Shown here: positions 49,456-61,900 of the stretch, piece by piece
How the letters are laid out: each line of letters starts with the position of its first letter
Numbering within the stretch: the stretch's first letter is position 1
From: Rusavskia elegans
Lineage: Eukaryota > Ascomycota > Lecanoromycetes > Teloschistales > Teloschistaceae
Length of the DNA: 64,000 nt
Reading direction: 5' to 3'
Assembly (NCBI GenBank): GCA_011316305.1
Contig: SAUG01000153.1
Span: 1-64,000 of the forward strand
The notes under the pieces: generated by a model
What the model was told of the DNA's origin: nothing
Seen by the model: only the letters and a program-made list of their open reading frames with translations
The model's database searches: none
Program-made: the position numbers and the translations under genes

Positions 49456-52400
49456 TTACCTTTTTGTAAAACGTCCGCAATACTTTCATTGCGCGTGAAA
49501 AACTTGTCAAATCGGTAGACGCCGGGTAGCGCGGGGCTATATATTTTAAACCGGGTAATACTGTATCAAGGTATTGAAGCGGGTAACAACATCTACCATT
49601 CCACAGCCGGGTAGCCATACGGCCTATACTATTTCAAACGATCAAGTCCATCGAACTGCAAATCGTATTATATAGACGTTTTTTAAAAAAGATACTATTT
49701 CTGCAGTTTTATATATAAATTGAAAAATAAATTTAGCTACGAATTAAAATAAACGGTTTTAAATATAAAATAAACCCGGAAATTATATAGAATAGACTAT
49801 ATTTATAGCCTATAAAAGTCGTATACGCTAGCAGCTAGATAAACAGCTATAAATCGAGTATTAAACTAGGCGATATATAGATAGTTTTAGAGATTTATAG
49901 TAACGGAAGGACGGTAGGTTAATTTATTATACGGCGAAAACGGCGTATATCTAAAAGATAACGTTTTAGAAATACTAGCGCCGGAATAGATATCGGAATT
50001 TAATATAGCAGCGGAATATAAACGCTAACGAATTACTAGACGAAAACCTAAAGAGCAGTTAGTATTAAAACGGTCTATAGTATTTATAAATTAAAAAATA
50101 TCCGGAAACGAAGTAAATTAGAATATATTATATAGAATTCTAAAACCTTTTTCTAGATATATTCGAAAAATTTAATAGAATATTAGCCGGGGTTATATTT
50201 ATAGCCGATCTATTTAATACGGTATTCTAGGCGGCAGTAGTATAGATATAAAGCTAGAATTTCTTCTACTAACTATTTATTATAGTCGGTAACTCTTATA
50301 GACGGTAGTTCGGAATTATATTAACTAAATAATAGATTATTAAAGTCTTTCCGAAATAGTTCTACGTAGAAGGTCGAATAGATATTAAATTCGAAAAACA
50401 GCTGAAACTCGTAAAAAGTACCGTATTAAACGTTAATTTTAAAAGGCCTATATATTCGATAGTTAAACTTTTTACTAGAACGTTCCGAACGTAGGTTCTT
50501 TCTATTTAGCCAGATAAAATTATCTACTTAGAAATTAATATTCTAGTAATAGTATTTAGTTTAAACGATCTAGATTTCCTAGATTTTAGCTATATTATAG
50601 CGGTAATAGACTAAAATATTATCTATCCGGCGACTAATACTTTTAATTTTAGTAATTTTTTGGCGTTAATAGAAATTAATACTAACTATACCGTAGTTAT
50701 AGATAAAGTATATAGTAGAATCGAAGCTTTTATTAGTAAAAAAAGGAAATATTTAGATAGTAATAGAATCCAGGCTATTATAGGCGAATTTTAATATAAA
50801 AAGAATTTTATTCTAGCTATTTTGGTTTTCGTTAATAAAGATTTTTAAATACTATTTTAGTTATTAGTTAGAGTTTTCGCTTTATCCGTTAGTCTAGAAG
50901 TAATAGGCGCTAGATAGGCAACGTTAAATATCTAGAATTTTATATAGATATATCTATAAATTCAATATAAATTAAAAGTTTCGGTTCGATACGGCTGATT
51001 CGAATAGACCGTAGTACTTTCAGACAAATTCCAGGAATAGCTAGGAAATCGCCTCTATACTAGTTTCATTTTTACCGGAATAGTAGGCGATAAAATATCG
51101 TTTTTTATTAAATCGATCGGTAACGGTAAAGATAGCGTTATTATTCCGGATTATTAATAGATAGCCTGTAATAAAATCTATAGTAATATACTACTAGCGC
51201 TTTTTAGATATCGGTAGAAATTATAATAGCCTAAATTTTTTATCGCGGGAGATTTTAGCTCGGCGGTAAAGATAATAATTATTAATATAGCGATTAATAT
51301 CGACGGTCAAACCTTTCTAGATAAAAAAACGATTAAATAATAAATACGTTATTTTACGTCCGAGGTAGCTAGTAGCTATCTAGACGTAGACTTTCCGGAT
51401 AACCTTTATAACGTAGGATTCCGGTATCTAAATACGACCGCCGATAATAATTAGATTATCTTTTACCGCGGTATCTTTTAGGCGTAGTTTACCTCGAAGG
51501 GTTTTAATATAGGAGCGACCGGCGCTAATAGCTTTAATAATTATTTAAACGATCTCGTCTTTCTAAATAGCTACGCGCAGTTTATCGTAGATAGTAAAAT
51601 CGTCCGAATCAGTTATAGTAATACTAAAATACTTAGGGTCTAATAATATCTATTTCTGGTATTTATATTCTAGTTTTTAACTATCTATCTATTTAGTTAG
51701 AATATTAGTTTTCTAGTTAATTTTACTGTCGCGGTAGATAATTTTAAAGTTATATTCGGAAAGTTTTTCCGTCTAGCGAATCTAGTAACAGGTTAGTATT
51801 TTTTTAGTTATAAAATATTTTAGGCCCCGATAATTATTAAAGATATAGATAGATATACTAGTAAATTTAAATTCCGGATACCAAGTTTCTAGATAGTTAA
51901 TAATAGCGAAAAATTCTTTATTATAGATTTTATAATTAGATTCCGCCTGAAATATTTTACGGCTATAATAGACTATAGAATATATTTCGCTATTATCGCC
52001 TATTTAAAAAAAGATACTACCGGTAATAAAATCGGAAGAATCGGTTTTAAAAATAGTTTATTTAATATAATTAAAATATATAATTACTGGAACTAAAGTA
52101 ATACGTTATTTAAAAAATTTAAAAGAGATTTAATAGACTTCGGATTAATAGAAAGATAGTTTTTTTTTAATTAATTTAATAAAAGGATCGGCAAGTTTAG
52201 CGAATTTTTAAATATACTAGTAGTAAAAATTATAGAAATCTAGAAATAACTGGATCTTTTTAAAATTTCTAGACGTAGTCTATTATATAATAGCCTCGAT
52301 CTTTTTAGAATCTATTTAGATACTTTTAGCGTCTATAATAATATAAAAAAAAGAGTTTTTTAGATATAGAATTCAAATTTATCGATATCGATTTAAAAAC

Positions 52401-55396
52401 TAGCTTTCTAGAACGCCGCTAGAATTTAACGTATATACTGTTTATATTCGGCGAAGGTATTACTATAGATAAAGATATTATCTAGATAGACTAAATAAAA
52501 CTTGCCTAGAAATTTAAATAGGATATTATTTATATATCGTTACTAGAAACTAGAACTTCCGGTTAGACTAAAGGGTATAACGTTATATTAATATATACTA
52601 AAAAGTATTTTAAAAATAGTATATTCTATACTATCTAGATATATCCGAAAGTTATTAAAAGCGGCTACTATATTAAAACGGGTAAATTATTTCTTACCGT
52701 TAAACTAGATTATAATCTCGTAAATTAGTAGAATCGGGTAGCGGTTCTTTTTCGTTGAAATATTTAATTTACGGTAATCTATATAGAAATATAGTCCGTT
52801 ATTAGATTTCTAAACGAAGAGGATAGGCGAGATATAGACGGCTTTACTAGAGGAAATAAAATCTTTAACCAGATTCTTTTCCAAATATTTCTAAACTTTC
52901 TATAGTTTATAGAATAATATAGTATATAGAAAATAATATTCTAAAAACGCGTAGACGCCGTCTTCCAGTTTTATTTTATAGTCGTATTTACGGTATAGTA
53001 GCAGCTCTATAATCTTTTTTTTTTTTAAAGAATTCGATAAATTTATAAACTTCAGGGGGAAGTTGTTCTAGGAAGATTTCGTTAGTAAAAGTCGGTTCGA
53101 ACTCGCCTATAGCGTTAATAGATATAGCGAAGTCCGGGTATTAGTTATACTAGGCTAATAGTTTATCGAACTATTTAATACTAGCCGAAAAATAGTTTTT
53201 CTTTTCTTTCTAGAGTATAATTCCGGCAGTTCTAATTATTTTAATATCTACGATATCTTCTTTTAGAGGCAGAGTCTAGAGTTTTTTAGGAAAAGCCAGG
53301 GGCGTAGACGGAAGCTTTTCTACCGGGGCTATAGGCAGCTATACGCCTATAGTCGAAAGAAAATTAGATTTCTTTAAAATCGTCTTTTAAACCCGGGGAA
53401 CAACCGGTTTTAGAGGTAGTAATAGAGGAAGCGTAAGCGGTAGGCTCGCCTAGAATATAAAAAAAATTCTAACCGAATTAGATAATACCTTAAAATAGAT
53501 ATAGTATTTCGGTTTTAATAAAAATTTTCTAAACGCGAAATCGGCGATAAAACTATAGGCTTCTAGTTAAAGTATATCTAGAATTATTAAGTGATTATCT
53601 AGATTAGTAATTATAAAAGGCGCTGTTAATTTATAGTAGCCGGTAACTTCTAGATATAGATATATACCGTAGATAATCCGTTCAGTAGATTTACTATTAA
53701 AGGTTTTAACTATTTTAGATTTAGCGAAGAAAAAAGGTTCGATTTAGAGAATATTATAAAATACGCGAGTAAAACTGGAATCTATAAACGTATAATTAAT
53801 TATACCGGTATCGATTAGAATAGTAACTTTAATTATTCTATAGTCGGATTTTAGAATATAAAGTACCGTAAAAGCTTTCCGCGTAAAAAGTTTATAGGAT
53901 AATTAGATAATACTAATAATCAGATATTTAATAGCCCGAATAACGAATCTTACCGGGTTTAGACGTTTTTTATAGCTTCTGTTCGGACGAATTTCTTATC
54001 GGCACTTTCTTCCTTAATATTTTTAATCTAGAGGTTATTTTTAGAACAGTCCGATTTTATATAGCTCTACTAGCCGTATTTAAAATAGCGTCCTTCCTTA
54101 CTATAATATTCGCGATCGGTATCGGAAAAGCGAATAGTATTAAAAATATAGAGGCGGATAGTAACCGTAGCTTCCGGAACTAAAATAGCAGCGGTTACCG
54201 GCTTAATAATTAATTTAAAGTTAGTTTTAATAGTACCGAAATATAACGCGAAAACCTACTATATTTAAAAGAAACGCTTATCAGTCTAACGTATATTCTA
54301 GTCGAAGGTTATAAAATATCGGCGGACTTTTTAGAATATAGTAGATAGATTAACGTTTATATCCTAGGCCCGCTTTAAACGGGGGGTAATTTTATCTAGT
54401 AAAATATCGATCTAGTTTTAATAGAAATAGTCTAGCTAGATAATATAGATAATAAAATAGCCGAAAAATTCTATAAATTCCGCTTTACTTTAAATAAATG
54501 CTTCTAATCTATAGCGGGCGGTTTAGCGAAAGTTTAAATCGGCTATAATATTATTTAAAAATTCTAGAATTTTATCTAGGCTGTTAAAAGATATAGGAGT
54601 ACCTATCCGTACCTTTAAAGCTAGATACTACGCGGTTTATCTACTAGTTCGGAAATAGACGTAGTTAATTTAATTTTATTTTTCGAAATAATTATATTCC
54701 GTCTTTTAGACCACTTTCTAGGCCTATATCTCGAAGATCGGGTCTAAGCTATCGGTAAAGATTAGAGCGTCTAGCTATTAAATTTTAGTATAGTAATACT
54801 CGGTACGTCCCGAACTCTTCGAACTAGTAGTACTAGAATTATCGTCTCTAATCTAGATAGTTTTTAGCTATTTTTTAGTAGTTATAAACTTTTCTTTAAA
54901 TTTTTTTACGCGGGTCCGGACGTCTAATAGGTCCGTTTTTATAGTTTCGAGCTTATTTTATAGAAATTCGTAGCTAGCGAGTAAATCCGTAAACTTTTCG
55001 TTAAGATTTAACGTATCGTTATTATATTAGTATAAAGTCACGATATATTCTACGAGAAAGTCGCTATAGTACTTTATTAGCTAGCGGAATTAGTCGAACG
55101 TAGTAGTTTATTCGGGGTTATCCGAGCTTCCTAGTTCGATAGTAGAGATATAACTATCGTTATCGAATATTTTCGGGATAATAGAGCGCCGGATATTCTT
55201 TTAGAACGTTTACGTCTATCGTTTAAATCTTAATAGGTCTAGGTAGACTACGGGATTAACGTTCGGTCTAGCTATAATTTAAATAGACTTTCTAGCCGGT
55301 TCTTATTTTCTAACTATAAAGTAGCGTTTAAGATCTGGTTTTTATACGGTTTAACCTCGTTATAGGCGAAGGTAAAAAAAACGAGCTTTTAGATTA
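49456..55396 (-). pseudogene. gypsy gag-pol remnant, best preserved in window
   Basis: Minus-strand order from the right: Gag from about 55200; zinc knuckle at about 54055-54110 (GRYFKYG..SYIKSDCSKN, two Cys turned to Tyr, the last Cys kept); protease with intact D-T-G at 53802-53813 (ILIDTGIINYTFID); RT with an active site at 52461-52495 reading LVYLDNIFIYSNTFAEYK (second Asp to Asn), followed by PRNFKKIQLFLGFYNFYR; then RNase H and integrase toward 49800. Stops are fewer than in the relatives at 11770 and 19790, but still far too many for function. The final part before the LTR (49456-49750) is untranslated. Confidence 0.88.
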
Positions 55397-55575
55397 TATT
55401 GGAATCGATTTAGAGCGGGTTATAGAAGTATAATTAAATAGAATCTAAAAGCTAAAAAGTTAAAAATCTATATATAGCTAGTACGAAACCGGAGGTTTTA
55501 TACGTACGCCAAGCTACTAGCTAGCGCACGTTACGTAATATCAAGTCTATATCAAATCCGTATCAGATCCTGACA
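55397..55575 (-). repeat. 5' LTR (right copy) of gypsy 49285-55575
   Basis: 179 bp. On the minus strand it begins TGTCAGGATCTGATACGG, almost the same first 14 bases as the TRIM LTR (TGTCAGGAACTGAC). It is followed on the right by atatc (55576-55580). Confidence 0.88.
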
Positions 55576-55580
55576 ATATC

Positions 55581-58103
55581 TAATTGGATTCAATAAAAAT
55601 TTGGCATTTGACTATAATACGTAGAGTTATAGACTTACTATAAAACTAGGTTTTAGCGTCGTTAGTAAAATATTAGCTAGGCTAGTTAATTATATTAACG
55701 ATACTTGAAATATAGAAACGATAATATTCTTTATATTTTCGAATTTAATAATAGATTAAAACGTAGTTCTATTTTTTACTAGCGAAAGTAAATAGTTTAG
55801 AACTACTATAGTTTAAATAACGTAGACTAGCTAGAAAAAAACTAAAAAGAAAACGAAAAGTATTAAAAAATACGGATTACTATAAAAATAATCGTTTTTA
55901 GTAAAACTATTTTTATAATAGTAAATGTTTCTATAATTTAAAAAAACTATTTAAAAAATTATTAGCTTTCGAAAATTACGTTTAATACTAAACGTTATTA
56001 TAAATTAATTCTATAATATCATTATATTATCTAATTTTGATACTAGAAAAAAATAATTTCGTATTAAAATTAGCGTTATTTCTAGTAGTTTCGGGATATA
56101 TATAGGCATCGACTATATTATAATAAAAAAAATTCTCGATATTATTAACTATCGTACGCTAATATTTATTATTATTACGACGAGAATATATTTTAATCTC
56201 GACGTTTAAAATAAACGAAATTTTACGATAGAATATAATAAATTTAGAATTTTTACGTAAATTGAAAATTTCGAATAAATAACGTAGTTTACTAGATGGT
56301 TAATTAAAGAAAAATAAATTATTTATAGAAAGACCTTTTATTAAAAATTGTTACTACTAATATAGAATTCTAAACTTTTATTATAATATAGAAAAACTAT
56401 TAAATTTTATATATATTTTTTCTTGGGGAACGTTTACGAGTTCGGTAGTAAACTAGTATAAAAACTTGCTCGAGACTTTTTATCGAATTCTAAAACGTAC
56501 GATTCGAATTTTTTATTAATTTTTAAATTAGATAGTTTATACAATTCGTAAAAATATAGTATATTTTGAATTTTTTATTTAAATTTAAATTATTATATAT
56601 TTCGTTTATTTTAATATATAGATCGAATTGTTCAAATATTTATATATTATATTGTTATATTGATATATTTATTTACTATTATAGGAAAACTAGTTTAATA
56701 AACGATAATTTAAAAAAACGTGAAAGTTTTAACGTAATTTCTACTATTTAATTTTCCGCTACTATTATTTTACGAGGCTCGTTATATATTTTCTACCTTT
56801 TAATTTTATATAAAAAGTAAAGTAAAAAGCAATCTTAAAATTTTGTTTAATTTTAGTTTAAATAGTACGTTAAATGAACAACGTTTAAATATAGCGATTT
56901 TTAGCGAATTACTAGATTTTTAGACCAGTAATAAATAAAATAAAATAATGTTTTAATTTTAAATACTAAAATATTGAATCTTTATTACGAATTTTTAATC
57001 TATTAAAATTATTAATATAGTTTATTTAATTTATATTCTAGCTATAGACGATGTTTACTCTATATAAACGATTAAAATAATTGGATTTTAGCGATATTAG
57101 CTATAAATATCGCTATAGTAATTTGGCAACGTAATATTTGTACTACCAATTTCGACATCGTTAATTTTTATAAACGTTTTATTTTAGATTTTATCTTTAT
57201 AGCCAATTTACTACACGAATTAATTCGTAGAAATATTTCTATCTAGTAGAAAATTGTATACTAATAAACTTTTAACGATTTTAAAGTTTATCTTTACTTT
57301 TATCTAGTTTTTGTCTATTTTCGAAATATTTTTGAAAAGTAATATATAAACGTAATATATTTAGTCTCGTAATATTACGAAAAAATTACTTTAGCTTTAT
57401 AGAATTTTATATCTAATTATAAGTATTTTTTCTAAATATACTTTATATATACTATAGCTGTTATAACGCGATTAAAAATCGCTCGATTATAATTGTTCGA
57501 ACAGCTTTTAAATACCTGTTATAAACTTTATAATATATAGAAATAATGAATTATAATAGTATTTTAGACGGTATATATAATTTTTATCGGCGCTAAACTC
57601 TAATATCTATCGAAATTATCGAAAATTAGTTTTAGTATTTCGTTTCGCTAAAAGATTTATAATAACGAAGTTTACGATAACTATAAAAAGAACTATAGAC
57701 AATAGTATTTATAGTCTATTATATTTAATATTTTATATAATATTACGTATTCTATTCTATTTTTTAATATTGTTGTTACGACGAAATCATTATCGCAATA
57801 GTAGAAACGACGTTAAAATATTATTTTTACGGTAAAATAGAAAAAGTATTCCTAATTAAATATAGAATTTCTTAAAGCTAAAATTACTTTTTTGAAATAT
57901 TATTAAAAGTAATATATTGCGTTTAATTATTGCGCCAATAGAATATTACGGCCTATTTTAACCCTATAAAAAAATTAGTAAAACGGAATTTTTAAATATT
58001 TATACTAGAGAAATACTATTATAGTATAATTATAATGGGATTTTTTTCTAGTTACTACTAAAATAGAAATCGTCTGCGCGAGATAGATCGTTCGTAGCAA
58101 AGC
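55581..58103. other. Unassigned RIP-mutated DNA inside the long-TIR pair
   Basis: Should hold the body of the element bounded by the arms at 48232 and 58530. A minus-strand frame at about 56060-56210 looks protein-like (IYSRRNNN, VDAYIYPETTRNNANFNTKL) without a motif that names a family. A 61-codon plus-strand open stretch at 56566-56751 is Ile/Tyr-rich and probably chance. Confidence 0.4.
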
Positions 58104-58527
58104 CAACCATTTGATATTCCCATTTTTCCGCACTAAAATTCAGCGTGTAATCTATGAAATATCTAATATAATACGCTTTTCGTTTCTAATATAATATAAA
58201 GTCGTATATACGTTGTAGTAGTTTATTTATAGTATTTTACCACGTGTATTAGAAAAACAGTTGGGGTATTTGTGGAGGTACGATGACGAGAAATAAAGAA
58301 CGATAAGCGGAATAGTACAAAGAAATCTATTTTATAAAGTTTCGGCGAAATAAATAAATAGAATACCAATTTCACGTACGTAGGATTTATATAAAGTATT
58401 ATTATTACTATTTCAAATATTCTATATATATTTAACGGCCGTTATAATTGTAGGAAACGATAGATTGAATATTTCATAAATTACACGCTAAATTTTGGTG
58501 CGGAAAGGTGAAAATATTAAATTGTTG
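58104..58527. mobile_element. 424-bp MITE with 60-bp inverted repeats
   Basis: 58104-58163 and the complement of 58468-58527 match over about 60 bp: CAACCATTTGATATT..., TTTCCGCAC.AAAATT.AGCG and TGTAATC.ATGAAATAT. Most mismatches are C/T or G/A. The interior (about 300 bp) has TTTAACGGCCGTTA-like palindromic sequence and no ORF. CA and TG are better kept than in the surroundings. No target duplication recognised, so superfamily unknown. Confidence 0.75.
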
Positions 58528-58529
58528 TA

Positions 58530-58730
58530 ATCTGTATAGATTTATATCAAATCTATACGGAATTCGTTTGGATATCGAATAGATTACGTAATCTAGCTAA
58601 ATTGCTAGTTAAACTGTTAGAGAATAATCTATAATTTAACGTTGGAATTATTTAATAAAGTAATAACAAAATTTAATGGAATTTAGCGTCTATTTAATAT
58701 AGTTTAGCTTTTATACGTTTTCTAATTTAT
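58530..58730. repeat. Right arm of long inverted repeat (partner 48232)
   Basis: Complement of the arms at 48232 and 48590: AGCGTCTATTTAATATAGTTTAGC, AACGTTGGAATTATTTAATAAAG and TTATATCAAATC blocks. It marks the outer right end of the long-TIR structure. Confidence 0.55.
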
Positions 58731-58940
58731 AAAAAAATTGCGCCTTGTATTTTAGTTAGTAATTTAATTAATTTATTTATAATAAATTCGATTTATAATA
58801 ATTAGTAGTAATAGAAATATAGTTTATAAATACTATATTATATTTATATAGCGTTTATATATATTAGTACCCGTATATAAATAACTAATCTATTATTATC
58901 GACGATATTAATATTAGTTAAAGTATTATTAACGCTTTAA
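58731..58940. other. AT-only spacer, possible 5' LTR or leader of F
   Basis: Very AT-rich sequence between the inverted-repeat arm and the start of recognisable Gag-like sequence. It could include the 5' LTR of the last gypsy element, but its partner LTR is outside the window. Confidence 0.35.
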
Positions 58941-61900
58941 ATAATTAAATATTACTTTAAATACTTTTATTTTTATTTTTAGTAGCCCGGATAGCTTAAA
59001 TAATTAATTTAACGAAATTTAATAACTAGATAATTATTCTCGTTTCCTAGATTATCGAATTTTTCGATAAATTTAATACGGACGTTTATAATCTACTAGC
59101 TAAAGAATAGTAGTTTATTATTGATTTTATTATTGAAAACTATAAAAACCTGTAAGGAAATTATCTTTTAAAAGAGAAACGAGAAAAAGTAACTAGATTA
59201 GAAAGAGTTATAGTAAAAGGATATTTGTTTAAATAGACGAAAAAGATATTAACTTTTTAAAAAGTTTTTATTAATCTAAATAATCAAATTTTCTTTTTAC
59301 GCGAGTATTCGAGCTTCTAAAGTTATACTAAATATAAAATAAAAGAAAAGAAACGAATACTATCGCTAGTAATTTAAAAAGTTATTTAATTAATAACCTA
59401 GATATCATTTATAATAAAAGTTATTAAAGGAATATAATTTAGTAAAAAAAAGAATATCGTAGATAAACCGTAATAATTTATCGCCGGTATTATCGGATAT
59501 TTCGACCTTTTTTATAATTATAAATTAATGGATAACGGTTAGTATATAGTTTGTATAAATAAAAATATCTTTTTTCGCGATGTTTATATTTTAATTGATT
59601 AATTTAAAAATATATCTAGATTTAATAAAATGATCGCTAAAAACTTTTAATTGTATTTATAAAGATAAACTTTATAATACTATATCTTTAAATTTATAAT
59701 CGATAATAAAAAACTTTTATTATATATTTTTTTATATAAAAAAAAAATTTATCGAACGTTTTAATTCTAGTTCTATAAACGATATAGTTATTATTAGTAA
59801 AAAACGATATACCTTGTAGAATATAGCGCGTTTTAAAAACTAAAGAAATATTATTAAATAGTTATAAAAGTAATAAAAATTATTGGTTTCGATAATTTTT
59901 ATTTTTTACTATTTATTATCTATAATAGGTTTATTATCGAGCTCTAAAGCGACCTATACGCGCTAGGTAAAACGATAATACTAGACGATTGTTGTAGGTT
60001 AATTAACTATTATAAATATTAATAGTAGATAATCGATATTAAAGTTTTGATATCGAGGAATATAGATTGATTATAATAAACTTATAGAAAATTGTTAAAG
60101 TAACGTATTCGAAAATAATCGAAACTAGCTTTTAATTTAATTTTATTAAGGTTTTAACCGTTAATTATATTTTGTAAAATATTCTAATTAGTTATAAAGC
60201 CGATATTAATCTCGGCTAATATTTTAAATTAAAAAACTCTAGTCGTATTAGAATCGGTTTATTAGTATTCCTATAGCGCTTTAAATTATAATTTTTTCGT
60301 CGAAGTAAATAATTACTAACGACTGGCTGAATTCGTCTAGAAACGACTATTTATCGCGCTTTTCTTTGAATAACTAGCCGCGTTAAAGATAATAAAGCGG
60401 TTAAGTATAAAAATTTTAGAAACTTTTTTTTAATACGAACTTTTAATAGTATTTTTAATTTTTAACTTAGCGCGTTTATTAAACCGAAACCGATTTTATT
60501 AAAGAAAATTTCGTTAAAAAGCTATATACAAATTATTATAAAAGTAAATTTATATAAAAATACTACGGTTAAACTTTTAAAAAATTTTATAAAAATAACG
60601 TAGGCGATAGATTTAACTACGTTAAATTCGAATAGAATATATTATAAATTTATTTCTTTAACGTTAAAAGTTAAAAGTAATTTAGATATATTAAGTTTAA
60701 AAATATATTATTCGAATTACGTAATTATATATTTTAAAACTTTTTACTAGTTGTCTTTAATTACCTTTAAAATATTAGAAATTAGTTTTAAAAAATTAAA
60801 AAACGTTTTTAAAAACTTTAGTATTAACGAAGTATTAGTACTATATATTAATATCGCTTTTAAAAACTATAATATTATTACTTTCGAGATTTTAACGTTT
60901 CTAAAAACTAGGTTAACTTTTAAAAAATACTAGTACGCTATTTTATTTTTATCTTTTATACTAAATTCGACCGAAGTTAAAGAAATATATATAAATTATA
61001 GATATAGTATTATTATAATAAATCAAAATCTTTCATTTTAAAAATGAAAAAAATAAAAATACTTTAATATATTAATACGTAGAATTAGTATAAATTTATA
61101 TAAATCGAACGAATATATTATTTATCTATTTTACTTTTTTAATAATAAAAATAACGTTACTAAAATCAATACGGAAATATATTTAGTTAATAAACTAAAA
61201 TATTATATATTTATAGCTAATAATATAATTATTCTATAGAATATATATTTAAAGTATAAAAATTTTTTGACTATAATTACAATATAAAAAGTATTAAAAT
61301 CTCTTTTATTTTATTTATATAAATAAAACAACTCTAATTTCTATTATCTAATTAGAATAAAAGATATTTATAATTTTCTATTTAATCGAATTATTTAAAT
61401 ACTAATATAAATTTAAAGCGATAAACTTTTTTTAAAAAACCGAGATTTTTTCTTTAAACTATAGTTTAATAAACTACTAGATAATAGTTGTAGTATTTTC
61501 GTTTATATTATTAATTATACCTTTAACTTTATCGAAGTTTTGAACGTTACTATAATAAATATTAAACTAGATTAATATATAGTTATAGATAGCGTCGCTA
61601 AAAATATTTAGAAAAGATATTTCGCTATATTCGCCGGCGAAACTCTATTAGTAATAAACTTTATATAGTAGCGAATTAAAAAAATATCGAAAAAAATTAT
61701 TATCGAAACTACTATAGTATTTATAGTATTTATAGTAATTTAAAGCGCTACTAATTTAGCGAATATATTTAAAAGTTAAAATAAAACTAGCGCTTTATAT
61801 TTAGTTTAAAATTAATTTATTAGTATCGGAACTTTTATCGGTTCAATTTAAATCGCCTAAATTTTTAAATATAACGACTAATTAGAAACTAGTAAATTAA

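Larger units (their letters stand above)
49285..55575 (-). mobile_element. Complete Ty3/gypsy element, lightly RIP-mutated
   Basis: LTRs at 49285-49455 (171 bp) and 55397-55575 (179 bp, longer by a short internal insertion) bound about 5.9 kb of minus-strand gag-pol. Same LTR family as 19619-25935: shared CGTACGTATAAAACC and TTCTAGATCGATT. A polypyrimidine run after the left LTR (TTACCTTTTT) is the complement of the polypurine tract AAAAAGGTAA. It is less mutated than the other gypsy copies, so likely the youngest here. It lies at the 3' end of the TRIM. Confidence 0.9.

Noticed and set aside
49427..49618. 63-codon minus-strand ORF in a GC-richer spot
   Set aside because: It spans the gypsy LTR boundary and polypurine tract, so it lies in the untranslated end of the element.
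56566..56751. 61-codon plus-strand ORF
   Set aside because: Low-complexity Ile/Tyr/Phe composition; no motif or context.
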